Shown piece after piece: positions 34,688-43,425 of a stretch of 64,000 bases of DNA (positions are counted from its first letter, which is position 1; the number at the start of each line of letters is the position of its first letter). Under the pieces are notes generated by a model. That model did no database searches. It had not been told where the DNA came from and was given only the letters and a program-made list of their open reading frames with translations. The DNA comes from an uncultured Candidatus Poseidoniales archaeon (lineage in GTDB: Archaea > Thermoplasmatota > Poseidoniia > Poseidoniales > Thalassarchaeaceae). The stretch covers positions 1 through 64,000 of the forward strand of contig CACKMK010000004.1 in NCBI GenBank assembly GCA_902601345.1, read 5' to 3'. Position numbers and translations under genes: made by a program.

Positions 34688-36259
34688 TTGGTCAAATCCT
34701 TAAGTGATGGATTTCCTCAAAGCCCTGTGGCGACAGGACCAACAGCGCAACAGGCAGCCAAGCTGGCCAAGGCGACGTATACTCAATTCTTGGAAGAACC
34801 CGAACGTTCCAAACAAATTGCGAATATCCCGAAGCTACTGAAGAAGTTCGAAGGTAACTATGGAACTATGGTCAAGGGACTCCAGAAGAAGTACGGAAAG
34901 GTGAGCAAAAAGTCATCGGAACCAGAGCCGGAGCCGGAGCCCGAACCAGAGCCGGAGCCCGAACCAGAGCCGGAGCCCGAACCAGAGACTAAGAAGAAGG
35001 CCAAGAAGACAGCGGATCCAGCAGAGGCGAAAGCCAAGGAGGCTGAGGCAAAGGCCGAGGCTGCAGCAGCTAAGAAGGAGTTAGAGGCTGCTAAGAAGGC
35101 GCAAATGGGAGATGCGAAGAAAGCTGCGAAGGAGGCAAAGGCAGTTGCTAAGGCAGAGGTCGAGGCGAAGAAGGCCGAGGCCGGAAGAAAGGCAGCAGAG
35201 AAGCAGGCCGAGGCTGCAAGGAAGGCCCTTGATGATCTGAAGAGTTCCGCCAAGCTTTCCCCGGAGGAGCTTAAGGACAAAGAGGCCGAACTAAAGGAGA
35301 AAATAAAGTCGGAGACCGCTGCAGCCAAGGAGTTCGGGAAGGAAGCCAAGGATGCTATGGCCGAGGCTAAGAAGCTCGGAACAGAGGTTGCTAGGGAAGG
35401 AAAGGCCGCAGCAAAGGCGGAGGCAGAGCTGAAGAAGGCCGAGATGGAGAGAAAAGTAGCAGAGAAGCAAATCAAGGCCTCTGGTAAGGCGAAGTCGAAG
35501 GCGGAACAGCAGCTCGAGGAGTTCCGTGCAAAGCGTGAGCTTGCAGAATCGAAGATGGAGAGTACCATGGCCAAAAAGCAAGAGGCTCTGGAGGCTTCAA
35601 AGGCAGAGGCCGAGGAAGCGAAAGGTGCTCTCAAGGACGTCAAGGATCAGATGAAGACCGAGATGGCTGCTGCCAAGAGCTTGGAGAAGGAAGTCAAGGC
35701 CAAGCAGAAGGAGATACAGAGAGTAGAGGAAGAGGCTAAGAAGGCCGAAGCACAGAAAATCAAGGTCCAGCAGGAAATAGAGGACAGTCACAAATTCAAG
35801 TCGGAGACAGCGAAGAAGGCCGAGCAGGTCGAGCAGGAGATAGAGAAAATCCAGAGCGAGATGAAAGGGAAGGAAGAGGCCCTTGTCGGAGTCGAGACAG
35901 CTGCAATGAAGGCCGAGAGGGAAGCAGCTCATGAAGAGTTGAAACTAAAGGCTAACCTGATGGAAAGAGAGGAGTTAATCCTAGAGAGGGTCAGCCTCAA
36001 GGCTGTCCAGATCAACTGGGCTCAGATCGGGGAAGCAGAGGGCCAGAGGCCAGACGATTTGACTCGAATACAGGGCCTGGATGAGTTCTCACAAAAGAAG
36101 CTCAACGTTCTTGGAATCCACACCTACGACCAGATTTCCAAGATGGACCCAGTCACTGCCGAGGTCGTCAATGACGCCATGGAGTTCACACCTGGAAGAG
36201 TTACAAAGATGATGTGGGTGCAGCAATCAGTCCAACTGATGGCAGAGAGAGGCCGCTAG
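34688..36259 (+). CDS. Ala/Lys/Glu-rich coiled-coil protein with C-terminal helix-hairpin-helix-like module
   Basis: The protein has 523 residues. A short N-terminal helical domain (residues 1-75) is followed by an EP-dipeptide repeat, then about 330 residues of uninterrupted coiled coil rich in KKAEAEAKAEAAA-type heptads. A globular C-terminal module of about 90 residues ends it. The module (INWAQIGEAEGQRPDDLTRI, then GLDEFSQKKLNVLGIHTYDQ) resembles helix-hairpin-helix folds in which a GIDxxxxxKLxxLGI turn is typical. The same module occurs twice in the protein ending at 45147. TTG 34688 is the annotated start; GTG 34727 is possible. The function is unknown. Confidence 0.6.
   Translation: MVKSLSDGFPQSPVATGPTAQQAAKLAKATYTQFLEEPERSKQIANIPKLLKKFEGNYGTMVKGLQKKYGKVSKKSSEPEPEPEPEPEPEPEPEPEPEPETKKKAKKTADPAEAKAKEAEAKAEAAAAKKELEAAKKAQMGDAKKAAKEAKAVAKAEVEAKKAEAGRKAAEKQAEAARKALDDLKSSAKLSPEELKDKEAELKEKIKSETAAAKEFGKEAKDAMAEAKKLGTEVAREGKAAAKAEAELKKAEMERKVAEKQIKASGKAKSKAEQQLEEFRAKRELAESKMESTMAKKQEALEASKAEAEEAKGALKDVKDQMKTEMAAAKSLEKEVKAKQKEIQRVEEEAKKAEAQKIKVQQEIEDSHKFKSETAKKAEQVEQEIEKIQSEMKGKEEALVGVETAAMKAEREAAHEELKLKANLMEREELILERVSLKAVQINWAQIGEAEGQRPDDLTRIQGLDEFSQKKLNVLGIHTYDQISKMDPVTAEVVNDAMEFTPGRVTKMMWVQQSVQLMAERGR
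34922..34987 (+). repeat. in-frame 18-base tandem repeat encoding EP dipeptides
   Basis: Three near-identical copies of an 18-base unit (AGAGCCGGAGCCCGAACC) with flanking partial copies encode a run of Glu-Pro dipeptides. The rigid acidic linker joins the N-terminal domain to the coiled coil. Copy number is likely variable between strains. Confidence 0.7.
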
Positions 36260-36784
36260 TCACTCGGCTGGAGAATATATCTTGTATTCGCTAAGAGGCG
36301 GGGTATAGACATGCAAATTAATCAGGTTAGTTCTTTCATCGTTTGAAACGCGATGGATATCCGGCTCCTCTGCAGCACAAACCTCTCCTGGGACGTACCT
36401 TCTGTCTGATACTGGGTAGGCCAAACCTTCCGCATTGGTCTCGTACACTGTCTCCGTTGACACTCCGGAGACAATCAAGAATGCGCAGTCGCTACCAGTG
36501 TGATCGTGGATCGGAGTATCCTGCCCTGGGGTCCAGCATATGGCCACAAGTTCGTAGTGCTCATTCTTCTTGATCACATTCCTCTGATACCCATCCTCGG
36601 AATACCCAATGCAATGCTCCAATGCATCGACGTTAACTTCCAATGAAGAAAGACGAGCATCTAGCTCATCGAGGCCCGGCCTTCTGTCGATTCCGTCCAG
36701 CCATTCTGTTAGGCCCCTGAGGGATGCACACTGGGACAGAAGAGTGGATCGCTCTTTTTCTGATAACGGGGCCTGAGTAACCAC
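36260..36784 (-). CDS. cysteine dioxygenase-like cupin protein
   Basis: This non-heme iron cupin probably oxidises cysteine or a related thiol to the sulfinate. The iron ligands are visible in CWTPGQDTPIHDHTGSDC (HxH) and DIHRVSNDERTNLINLHVY (third His and the cupin 2 motif). The family's Cys-Tyr crosslink cysteine is not certain here, although a Cys follows the HxH. The length of 174 residues is typical of prokaryotic members. The gene abuts the convergent coiled-coil gene with no gap. No taurine or sulfur genes lie nearby. Confidence 0.8.
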   Translation of the reverse strand: MVTQAPLSEKERSTLLSQCASLRGLTEWLDGIDRRPGLDELDARLSSLEVNVDALEHCIGYSEDGYQRNVIKKNEHYELVAICWTPGQDTPIHDHTGSDCAFLIVSGVSTETVYETNAEGLAYPVSDRRYVPGEVCAAEEPDIHRVSNDERTNLINLHVYTPPLSEYKIYSPAE

Positions 36785-36853
36785 ACACCTCGCAGAGGGA
36801 CTCGATTCAAGACTCTTCTTACAAAGTCCTAGATGCGTCTATCAAACCTCGAG

Positions 36854-37198
36854 TCAACCAACTAGGGATAGTTGTCCGGTAATCTTGTCTATCTCGTCCC
36901 TGGACCCTGGGCCTATTCCGACCACCGTCTCAGTTCCAGGAGGGATTTCGGTATGTCCTGCATCGGTGACTAGTTGACATACCAATCCTGCCCTCTTCGC
37001 CCTCGTGTAGACTTGCTTCAGAGAAACTAGATCTGGTACCTTGCACACAATCTTTCTGGCTCCTCTTCTGAGATACTGATCCAGAGTCCTGGGGTTTTTC
37101 CTCTTAGCGGAAAGCACGCATTCTGCCGATGCGTGCGCGCATTGTGCCGCTAGTTTTCCCTTCGAAAGCTGTAAGTCCTGCCTGGTAACAAGGACCAT
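36854..37198 (-). CDS. pth2: peptidyl-tRNA hydrolase, archaeal type (Pth2)
   Basis: This enzyme hydrolyses peptidyl-tRNA released from stalled ribosomes. The family core is clear: RQDLQLSKGKLAAQCAHAS with the catalytic lysine and histidine, then KIVCKVPDLVSLKQVY and GLVCQLVTDAGHTEIPPGTETVVGIGP. At 114 residues from ATG 37198 it matches the usual length. An upstream in-frame ATG at 37225 would overlap the ECF gene and add nine residues. It is the last gene of the small DUF4430-ECF-pth2 run. Confidence 0.92.
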   Translation of the reverse strand: MVLVTRQDLQLSKGKLAAQCAHASAECVLSAKRKNPRTLDQYLRRGARKIVCKVPDLVSLKQVYTRAKRAGLVCQLVTDAGHTEIPPGTETVVGIGPGSRDEIDKITGQLSLVG

Positions 37199-37208
37199 GG
37201 TTAGTTCT

Positions 37209-37862
37209 TCAGTTGGCGACACCATCTCTCACCGATTCTAATGACTGAGAAGACCGATGCCGAGACATGATCTCTCCGAGAGGAGTGGCCATCCATGCGA
37301 CGAAGAGTATGTTACCGAATGCGTGATAGAGGTCGAAAACCAGACCATTCAGGAGATACGGGACAAGCATGGAGAATCCTGTATCGAGAAGAATACTCAG
37401 TGATACGAACCAGTTGAAAGCTATTCCTGATGCTGCTGCCATCAATGCAAGACGGTTGAGCCTGAGTTTTTCATTGACAACTAGCTTGTCGGAGAGAAGA
37501 GCGCCGCATATCCCTATTGCTCCCCACCCGATGGCTTGGAAGATGGTCCAAGGACCGTGTCCCATGAAAATCACATTTGAAGCGAGAGCTACGATTGCCG
37601 CTAGGGCTATTGCTCGTGGTGCTCCGAAGTACGCCCCGGTCAAAATAACGAGTACCGTGACCGGTTGAACATTAGGAATGGGTTCCATGAGTATCCTGCC
37701 AGACACTCCGAATATAGCAAGGAGAATCAGCATCCCCCATTGGCTCTGGTCCCTAAGAGATCGTTCACTCCTGATTAGAGAGAATACGATTATAGAGAGC
37801 ACTGCTACATTCAGAGCGAGAGTTTGTAACGGAGAAAGATAGATGTTATGAAAGTCGTACAA
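37209..37862 (-). CDS. ECF-type vitamin transporter S component
   Basis: This is an integral membrane substrate-binding subunit of the energy-coupling-factor type, with about six transmembrane segments in 217 residues. The family pattern is visible in ILMEPIPNVQPVTVLVILTG, AYFGAPRAIALAAIVALASN and IFQAIGWGAIGICGALL. Neighbouring genes encode no EcfA or EcfT, so the energising module must be elsewhere (group II arrangement). The gene immediately upstream encodes a DUF4430/transcobalamin-like exported protein, which suggests corrinoid uptake, but the substrate is inferred from context. Confidence 0.7.
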   Translation of the reverse strand: MYDFHNIYLSPLQTLALNVAVLSIIVFSLIRSERSLRDQSQWGMLILLAIFGVSGRILMEPIPNVQPVTVLVILTGAYFGAPRAIALAAIVALASNVIFMGHGPWTIFQAIGWGAIGICGALLSDKLVVNEKLRLNRLALMAAASGIAFNWFVSLSILLDTGFSMLVPYLLNGLVFDLYHAFGNILFVAWMATPLGEIMSRHRSSQSLESVRDGVAN

Positions 37863-37915
37863 AGTTCCGCCCCAAGCCTCTGTCTCAACCCCGCCTCTTC
37901 ATAGTTCCTCAAGAG

Positions 37916-38467
37916 TTACCATGTCCCGATACTCCATTCAATGACGTCTCCCTCGGACATAACGAGGTCTCCTATGCCCACCATGGAGGAAGCCCCATTG
38001 TGGTCTAGGTGCCAGTATGCTCCATTGAAGTCCCCAGTCAAAGTCTCCGGATTCAACCCGCCAATTGTGTGAACAAACGCCCCCCATTGCCCGACTTCGT
38101 ATCCTACTGATAGGTGTCCATTGGCCATTCTAGTTGAGTTCATCATGAAGTCTAATCCGTTTGAGTACCCCTCAAATCCTCCAACACACGCACCGGTCCT
38201 GTTCAAATCCTCATTCGTTCCGATCTCTTCACCATCTGAACCAATCATGGTCACTCCAAGGTTGAATTCAGAATGAGGAGAGTCCGATGGGAAATAGATA
38301 CAGAGGACTTGCTGCTCGTCCCATTCTGCAGGTAGTCCGTGGTGGGAAGACTCGTTGTCTTCGATATATCGAGTCGACTCTTCCGCTAGTCTATCCTGTA
38401 TGGATGGAGCTAGAAGGATAAGCGCTACTAGGGCTACAACAGATGCGGGTTTCAACCAATCAGACAT
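37916..38467 (-). CDS. exported DUF4430/transcobalamin-like protein
   Basis: This 183-residue protein has an N-terminal signal or anchor segment (ASVVALVALILLAPSIQ). Its beta-rich C-terminal half resembles the DUF4430 fold, related to the cobalamin-contacting C-terminal domain of transcobalamin and intrinsic factor. The pattern seen is a conserved YWHLDHNG, then GIGDLVMSEGDVIEW, preceded by NGLDFMM. It lies 53 bases upstream of the ECF S component on the same strand. A role as a surface receptor that hands a ligand to the S component is inferred. Ligand-binding residues cannot be assigned by eye. Confidence 0.55.
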   Translation of the reverse strand: MSDWLKPASVVALVALILLAPSIQDRLAEESTRYIEDNESSHHGLPAEWDEQQVLCIYFPSDSPHSEFNLGVTMIGSDGEEIGTNEDLNRTGACVGGFEGYSNGLDFMMNSTRMANGHLSVGYEVGQWGAFVHTIGGLNPETLTGDFNGAYWHLDHNGASSMVGIGDLVMSEGDVIEWSIGTW

Positions 38468-38536
38468 GGAGTCAATGCTAGACAGGTTCAGTCTATCAAG
38501 ATAGTTGTCTAATCATAATTCAAAGATACCCTGTTA

Positions 38537-40597
38537 TTATCCAATCATCTCGGAAATCCTATCCCTGAGAATCTTGCTTACCAGTTTCCCATCTGCAGAA
38601 CCGCCTAGATTCTGCATCACCATGCCCATCAGCGGCCCAACTGCTCCCATACCTCTTTCTTTCACAAAGTCAGAGCGATTGCTAAGGACCTCAGCCACCG
38701 CATCCTCAACAGATGACTCATCGGCTGGAACGAAGCCTCGTGATTCGGCTTCGGACGACATGAAGTCCACCATTCTCTCAATTGGGCCCTCGACTGATTC
38801 CATTAGAAGGGTCTCCGCTCCCTCTCTTGTCAGGAGACCCTCCTCTCGAAGGTGAACAGACGCCGCTAGGGAGTTTGGCTTGGAGATGCCGCTCTCTAGG
38901 AGGGCGCTTGCCCATGCCTTGGCTGGGAGTTTAAGAGGGCCCTCGATTCCCTCGAATAGTAGGTCATCTATCTCCCTGTTAAGCAAGGCCTCTTCCTGAT
39001 TTTTAGATAGCCCCAGGCCTGATATTCTGTTCTTCCTTTCCTGAGCGGACAGTGGAAGGTTTTGACAAATAGAATCCCATCTCTCTGGTGATATTTCCAG
39101 AACTGGTATGTCTGTCTCGGGATACATCCTAGCACCTCCTGGGAGAGGTCTGAGAGCCGTTGTGGTTCCATCTTCCGGCTTCCCCTTCCGTACCACTACG
39201 TTCCTCACCTCTCTGGGTATCCTGTGGAAGGCTAGTCGTGCCCTGTCAATGACTGCCTCGAGTGCCAGTTCGGACTGCCATTTTGGAGCCATGCACAGAA
39301 CGAATGCGTCGGCTTCTGACAGAGACAGTTGACTCTTGACTGAGTCGACCTCAGTTTGAGAAATCCCGTATGCGGGGAGTTCGTCAGAATGGAAGATTCC
39401 CGATACCCCAGCAAGCTTGGCGGCACTGGCTAGCTCCCTTCCCAATCTTGACAACTGTGAGCCTTTTTCGTCCATCGTCTTCCTTCCGATCTTTCCTGAG
39501 AATCCTAGAAGGGATATTCCGAGCATACATGAGCCATTCTGCAAGGACGAGGACACCATGTCTGAATCGCATTCTGAGAAGCATTCTGTCACATCGTGAG
39601 TAGAGTAGGGTATTCTCTTCTTCGTGGCAAGTTCTACCCTATTCTCCACTGGCATCGAGTCAGATTCCCTATTCGGAGGAAGGGGAGGGAGGGAGAACTC
39701 GCTTCTCAGTTCATTCGCCAGACGGTAGAAGTGGAGTTGACGAGCCATCTCCAATCGAATAATTCTCGGAATCCAGTCTAGGTCCTGGCATCCTTTGATC
39801 TCAACCCTATCTCCACAAGAGATGCTGACATTGAGGTCTTGTCTGATTGATCCTAGTCCCCTCCTGACCCTGCGAGTATCACGTAGCAGGCGGCCCAATG
39901 CCAATGCGGTCTCCTTTGCATGCTCCGGAGATCGAACATCCGGAGCAGTGGCGACTTCTACTAAGGGGACGCCCAGTCTGTCCAGATTGTACACTACGGT
40001 TTCTCCGACATCGCTCCTCTTGGTCTCGAGCTTCCGAGCAGAGTCTTCCTCCAACGAAATCAAATCGATTCCAACCTGGCTAGAGGCGGCCTCTATTTGT
40101 CCATCAGTAGCCACTATCGTTGTTCTCTGGAAACCACTGGTGTTGGAGCCATCCACTACCGTCTTCCTCATTGCTTGCAGGTTTGGGATTGGTTTTGCAC
40201 CCATCAGAGCGGCCATAGTGAGAACAACATCTACTGCCTCAGAGTCATGGTTTCTTGGTGGCGACTCGTCCAACTCGATGAGACTGGCATTGGGAGATTG
40301 GACATACTCGAATGTCCGATTCCTCCTTTGCTCGAATCTAGCGGCGACATCTGTACTCCCCCCTTCTCCCTTTGAAGCTCGGAGCCTTCTTGTGGAACGC
40401 GGCCAGTGATGAGGGATGTCCTCGGAGTTGTAGTCGAATAGTTCGCTTGGCATTCTAGAGTGTAATTTGTCGGTTGCCAACTGCTGATGAATCTCCAACC
40501 CGCACATGAATCCAAGAGCTACGGGATCAAGATGTGCAGGTTTGTTGACGTCTCCTAATGGCTCCATTACAATTCCTTGGGAGGGGGCGGTGCTCAT
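38537..40597 (-). CDS. gatE: glutamyl-tRNA(Gln) amidotransferase subunit E
   Basis: GatDE is the archaea-specific enzyme that converts Glu-tRNA(Gln) to Gln-tRNA(Gln). GatE is the kinase and tRNA-binding subunit. The GatB-like core is seen in GFMCGLEIHQQLATDKLHSR, ESPPRNHDSEAVDV, TVVDGSNTSGFQRTTIVATDG and the SLEEDSARK segment. RRGLGSIRQDLNVSI and an internal AspRS-like insert with PGGARMYPETDIPVLEIS follow, then the C-terminal YqeY-like tail. Length is 686 residues. ATG 40597 is four bases after the MCM stop; TTG 40612 is the alternative. GatD is not in the window. Confidence 0.92.
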   Translation of the reverse strand: MSTAPSQGIVMEPLGDVNKPAHLDPVALGFMCGLEIHQQLATDKLHSRMPSELFDYNSEDIPHHWPRSTRRLRASKGEGGSTDVAARFEQRRNRTFEYVQSPNASLIELDESPPRNHDSEAVDVVLTMAALMGAKPIPNLQAMRKTVVDGSNTSGFQRTTIVATDGQIEAASSQVGIDLISLEEDSARKLETKRSDVGETVVYNLDRLGVPLVEVATAPDVRSPEHAKETALALGRLLRDTRRVRRGLGSIRQDLNVSISCGDRVEIKGCQDLDWIPRIIRLEMARQLHFYRLANELRSEFSLPPLPPNRESDSMPVENRVELATKKRIPYSTHDVTECFSECDSDMVSSSLQNGSCMLGISLLGFSGKIGRKTMDEKGSQLSRLGRELASAAKLAGVSGIFHSDELPAYGISQTEVDSVKSQLSLSEADAFVLCMAPKWQSELALEAVIDRARLAFHRIPREVRNVVVRKGKPEDGTTTALRPLPGGARMYPETDIPVLEISPERWDSICQNLPLSAQERKNRISGLGLSKNQEEALLNREIDDLLFEGIEGPLKLPAKAWASALLESGISKPNSLAASVHLREEGLLTREGAETLLMESVEGPIERMVDFMSSEAESRGFVPADESSVEDAVAEVLSNRSDFVKERGMGAVGPLMGMVMQNLGGSADGKLVSKILRDRISEMIG

Positions 40598-40601
40598 AGG
40601 G

Positions 40602-42779
40602 TCAACGGGCAAATCGCCAAGCGAGAGGGTTAGAAGATGATTCGTACAGCTCCCCAGTTTGATTCATCTTCTGCACCACTTTGTCGACTTCGGCTTCGCT
40701 GATTTTTCTATTGATTGCAATATTGTAAATCTCCGTCAGTTCTGCCTGTCCCTTCTCCTGGCATAATTTCCTAACTATATTCATGATAGTAGAGTTGTTT
40801 GAACGCTCTTTCACGGAGACCCCTGAGTGCAGTTCTGATTCGTCTTCTATTCCCGATTCTTCTCTCCAGTGTTTGAAGACGGCTAGAGCCACTTTTGCAT
40901 TTTCCAGGGTTGCTATCTCTTGGAGGTGCATCCTAGCGTGGGCTTCTGTCAGTCTAATCAGGGCTTCCAATGCTCTTGCTGTAATTGGGATGACTGTGTC
41001 GTTATCATGATCAGACTCGAACTGTGAGGGGCTCTGGTCTTCTCTTCCGAATGACTGCCTCTCTTCTGTGTAGTACTTGAGGATGGCATTCTTGGCATCC
41101 TCGTCTAACTGTGGGTGTACTGTTCTTTTAGCGAATGCGATGTACTTCCTCAGGAAGTCCTGAGATAGGTGCTCATTTCCGTTTTCAGAGGTGATGATGA
41201 ATGACTCTTCGTCTAGTTCGGATGGGCCTAATTCGATCGTATTCTCCAATTGAGCCTCACTCTTACCCGAAGTCCTGTTGTCGAGTATGTGCCTAGCAAT
41301 TCTCTCATCGTCATGAATCCGAACTTCGTCCCTAATCATCCAGATGATATCGAACCTAGATGCTAGTGGAGGTGGTAGCCCGGTCTCTTTGAATGACCTA
41401 ATTACACTCGTATTTATGCCTCTCTTGGTAAAACGTCCTTCCTTAGGGTTTGCAGCCGCCAGGATTGAGCACCTTGAGTGTAGTGTAGCTGTAATTCCGC
41501 CCTTGGCCACATGGACCTTTTGCTGCTCCATTGCGGGATGCATCATTCTTTTGTCATCTGGTGAAATCTTGTCGAACTCGTCGATGGCAGCCAACCCCCT
41601 ATCCGATAGTGGTAGGACCCCTGCCTCCAGTGCGAACCGGCCATCCCCGAAAGCATCCCTGACCGCAGCCGCAGTGAGGCCTGCTCCAGAGACTCCCCCG
41701 CCAGTAGCGAATCTTCCCCTAGGAGAAAGTGCGGAGATGAAGGAAAGCAATTGGGACTTGGCGACTCCTGGATCTCCCATCAAAAGGATGTGGATATCTC
41801 CTCTAGACCTAGTCTTATCATTCAGCTTCCTTGACACTCCTCCGAATAGTTGCAAAGCTAAGGAGCGTTTCACATGGCCTAGTATGCCAGTAGCGAAAAT
41901 AGATGGTGCAATAGAACGCTGAATCAGAGACATCAAGTCCTCTCTCTTCGAAATCTCGAGAATCCTCTCGCTATCCTCCTCTTCAATAGAAATCTCAGTG
42001 AACGGAGTACTCTCATGCTCGGAGCTAATCAGATGATAGATTACATCGAACATAGGTGTCTTCTTTCTGTTTCTTACTTCACTTCTCACGACCGGGATTA
42101 CGTTTGCAGTAATCCTCTCTCCCGGGAGATGCTTGTTGACCTGGTCCCCCTCGATAAGCACCATCCCCCTCCTTGGCTGAGCTCCGCTCGGAACATACTC
42201 GGGTTGCTCCTGAATCTCTATCCACTGGTTGTTTACCATTCTAGAGCTTAGGAGTACCAAATCGAACCGCGTTTCGGCTTTGGTACTCCCACATCCGCCC
42301 AGGGCCTGTGGACAGATCAGTGGTTCCTTCAATTCTCTCTCGTTTTCCTGGTCGATTTCTATGTCATGGCCGCACGACTCGCACTTGAAAACCGCCCTGT
42401 GTATTCTGGGTTTAATCTCGGAAATCTTGGTGACAATGACGTCGACGCTGCGCAGTTTGTCTATGTCCGAGCTGCCTATCTCTCGCAGGGGCATCCTTGT
42501 GTCTCCAGGTAGCTCTCCGACCCGTAGTAAGGCATCTATCTCCTCCCCCCTCTCTCTGCAAATCTCCATCAGAGTCTTGGAGCCAGCGGAGAGAATCTGT
42601 TTTGGATGCTCCAGTACGTCCTCTGCAAATTCCGGATCGAAAGTCTGGATCTCATGGAATGGGACGGAGAGATAGGGGAAGTTGGTTTGACGAGACAACA
42701 ATGTCATGACCTCTGACTCCTTGGCCTCCTCAAGGAAGGTCCTCCATCTGGCCGAAGCGTCATGTGCTGCCATTGTCAT
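40602..42779 (-). CDS. mcm: replicative DNA helicase MCM
   Basis: This is the hexameric replicative helicase. The N-terminal part carries a zinc-binding motif (FKCESCGHD, then CPQALGGCG). The AAA+ core has Walker A GDPGVAKSQLL near residue 350, Walker B LAAIDEFDKI, sensor 1 LAAANPKEGRF, and the arginine finger LASRFDIIW. A C-terminal winged-helix region follows. No intein interrupts the usual insertion site. ATG 42779 has GGTGA upstream; an in-frame start at 42812 would add 11 residues. It is followed directly by gatE, so a replication gene and a tRNA-charging gene share a transcript. Confidence 0.95.
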   Translation of the reverse strand: MTMAAHDASARWRTFLEEAKESEVMTLLSRQTNFPYLSVPFHEIQTFDPEFAEDVLEHPKQILSAGSKTLMEICRERGEEIDALLRVGELPGDTRMPLREIGSSDIDKLRSVDVIVTKISEIKPRIHRAVFKCESCGHDIEIDQENERELKEPLICPQALGGCGSTKAETRFDLVLLSSRMVNNQWIEIQEQPEYVPSGAQPRRGMVLIEGDQVNKHLPGERITANVIPVVRSEVRNRKKTPMFDVIYHLISSEHESTPFTEISIEEEDSERILEISKREDLMSLIQRSIAPSIFATGILGHVKRSLALQLFGGVSRKLNDKTRSRGDIHILLMGDPGVAKSQLLSFISALSPRGRFATGGGVSGAGLTAAAVRDAFGDGRFALEAGVLPLSDRGLAAIDEFDKISPDDKRMMHPAMEQQKVHVAKGGITATLHSRCSILAAANPKEGRFTKRGINTSVIRSFKETGLPPPLASRFDIIWMIRDEVRIHDDERIARHILDNRTSGKSEAQLENTIELGPSELDEESFIITSENGNEHLSQDFLRKYIAFAKRTVHPQLDEDAKNAILKYYTEERQSFGREDQSPSQFESDHDNDTVIPITARALEALIRLTEAHARMHLQEIATLENAKVALAVFKHWREESGIEDESELHSGVSVKERSNNSTIMNIVRKLCQEKGQAELTEIYNIAINRKISEAEVDKVVQKMNQTGELYESSSNPLAWRFAR

Positions 42780-42985
42780 ATTAGTCACCGGGCTTTGAGA
42801 CTCGGAACACACGGCCTATGAACAGTATGGTTGATTTTTCCAACCCCCTTACTTCCGGTGGAGATATGAAACTCCTTCAGGATGCTTTTCTGGATTTTTT
42901 TCACTTCTACTGCAAATTAGAAAACGAGTCCTCCGGACTGATTTAGATATGGTGATGTTGAAGTCTAGAGCCCTAATCGACAAGC

Positions 42986-43423
42986 ATGGAATTTCGACGA
43001 TTTGGTCGTGACCTATTCGTGAGGCTGGACAAGGGAGAGGGATTACATGATGCCATTAGGAGTCTGAGCAATCATGGAATAAGCACTGCAGCAATCACCA
43101 GCGGAATAGGGAGGGTGAGGGGGACAGAAATAGGGTTCCTTGACTCTGACGGGATTTACCAGAAGATGAAAATTGAGGAGCCGATGGAGTTACTTTCGAT
43201 GCAGGGCAACCTGACTCCCGGCCCAGATGGGGCTTTCACACACATCCACATTGTAGCCTCAGATGATGATCACGTCGTCAGGGGCGGTCACCTCTTCGAG
43301 GCAACCGTCGAGGTTACGGCAGAGATTCACATGAGGGTATTGGACGAGGGAGAGGCGTCCATGGTAAGAAAAGCGACAGAGAGCGACTTCTTCGGGCTCT
43401 CATTCTATGACTTGGAGGGTTAG
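42986..43423 (+). CDS. PPC/DUF296-domain protein
   Basis: This 145-residue stand-alone PPC domain is the fold also found in plant AT-hook proteins. The motif GAFTHIHIVASDDDHVVRGGHL keeps the family's histidines (HIH and GGH), which bind a metal in crystal structures of bacterial and archaeal members. FRRFGRDLFVRLDKGEGLHDAI and AITSGIGRVRGTEIGF are also typical. The biochemical function is not established for the family. It is followed two bases later by the hydrolase-coiled-coil fusion, so the two are coupled. Confidence 0.8.
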   Translation: MEFRRFGRDLFVRLDKGEGLHDAIRSLSNHGISTAAITSGIGRVRGTEIGFLDSDGIYQKMKIEEPMELLSMQGNLTPGPDGAFTHIHIVASDDDHVVRGGHLFEATVEVTAEIHMRVLDEGEASMVRKATESDFFGLSFYDLEG

Positions 43424-43425
43424 TC

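Noticed and set aside
34922-34987. Short tandem repeat considered as an origin iteron or CRISPR remnant
   Set aside because: It is an in-frame codon repeat for an EP linker inside a continuous coding region.
34858-35643. Long antisense open frame (261 codons) opposite the coiled-coil gene
   Set aside because: It is a by-product of the Ala/Glu/Lys-rich codon pattern on the other strand. Its product is low-complexity Ser/Ala/Phe with no family resemblance.
40500-42779. Intein or insertion in MCM
   Set aside because: Walker A, Walker B and arginine-finger blocks are at normal spacing, with no extra domain.
42866-42946. Possible 26-residue small protein with GGTGGAG upstream, between MCM and the PPC gene
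   Set aside because: It is too short to support without conservation, and it overlaps the likely promoter region of the PPC gene.
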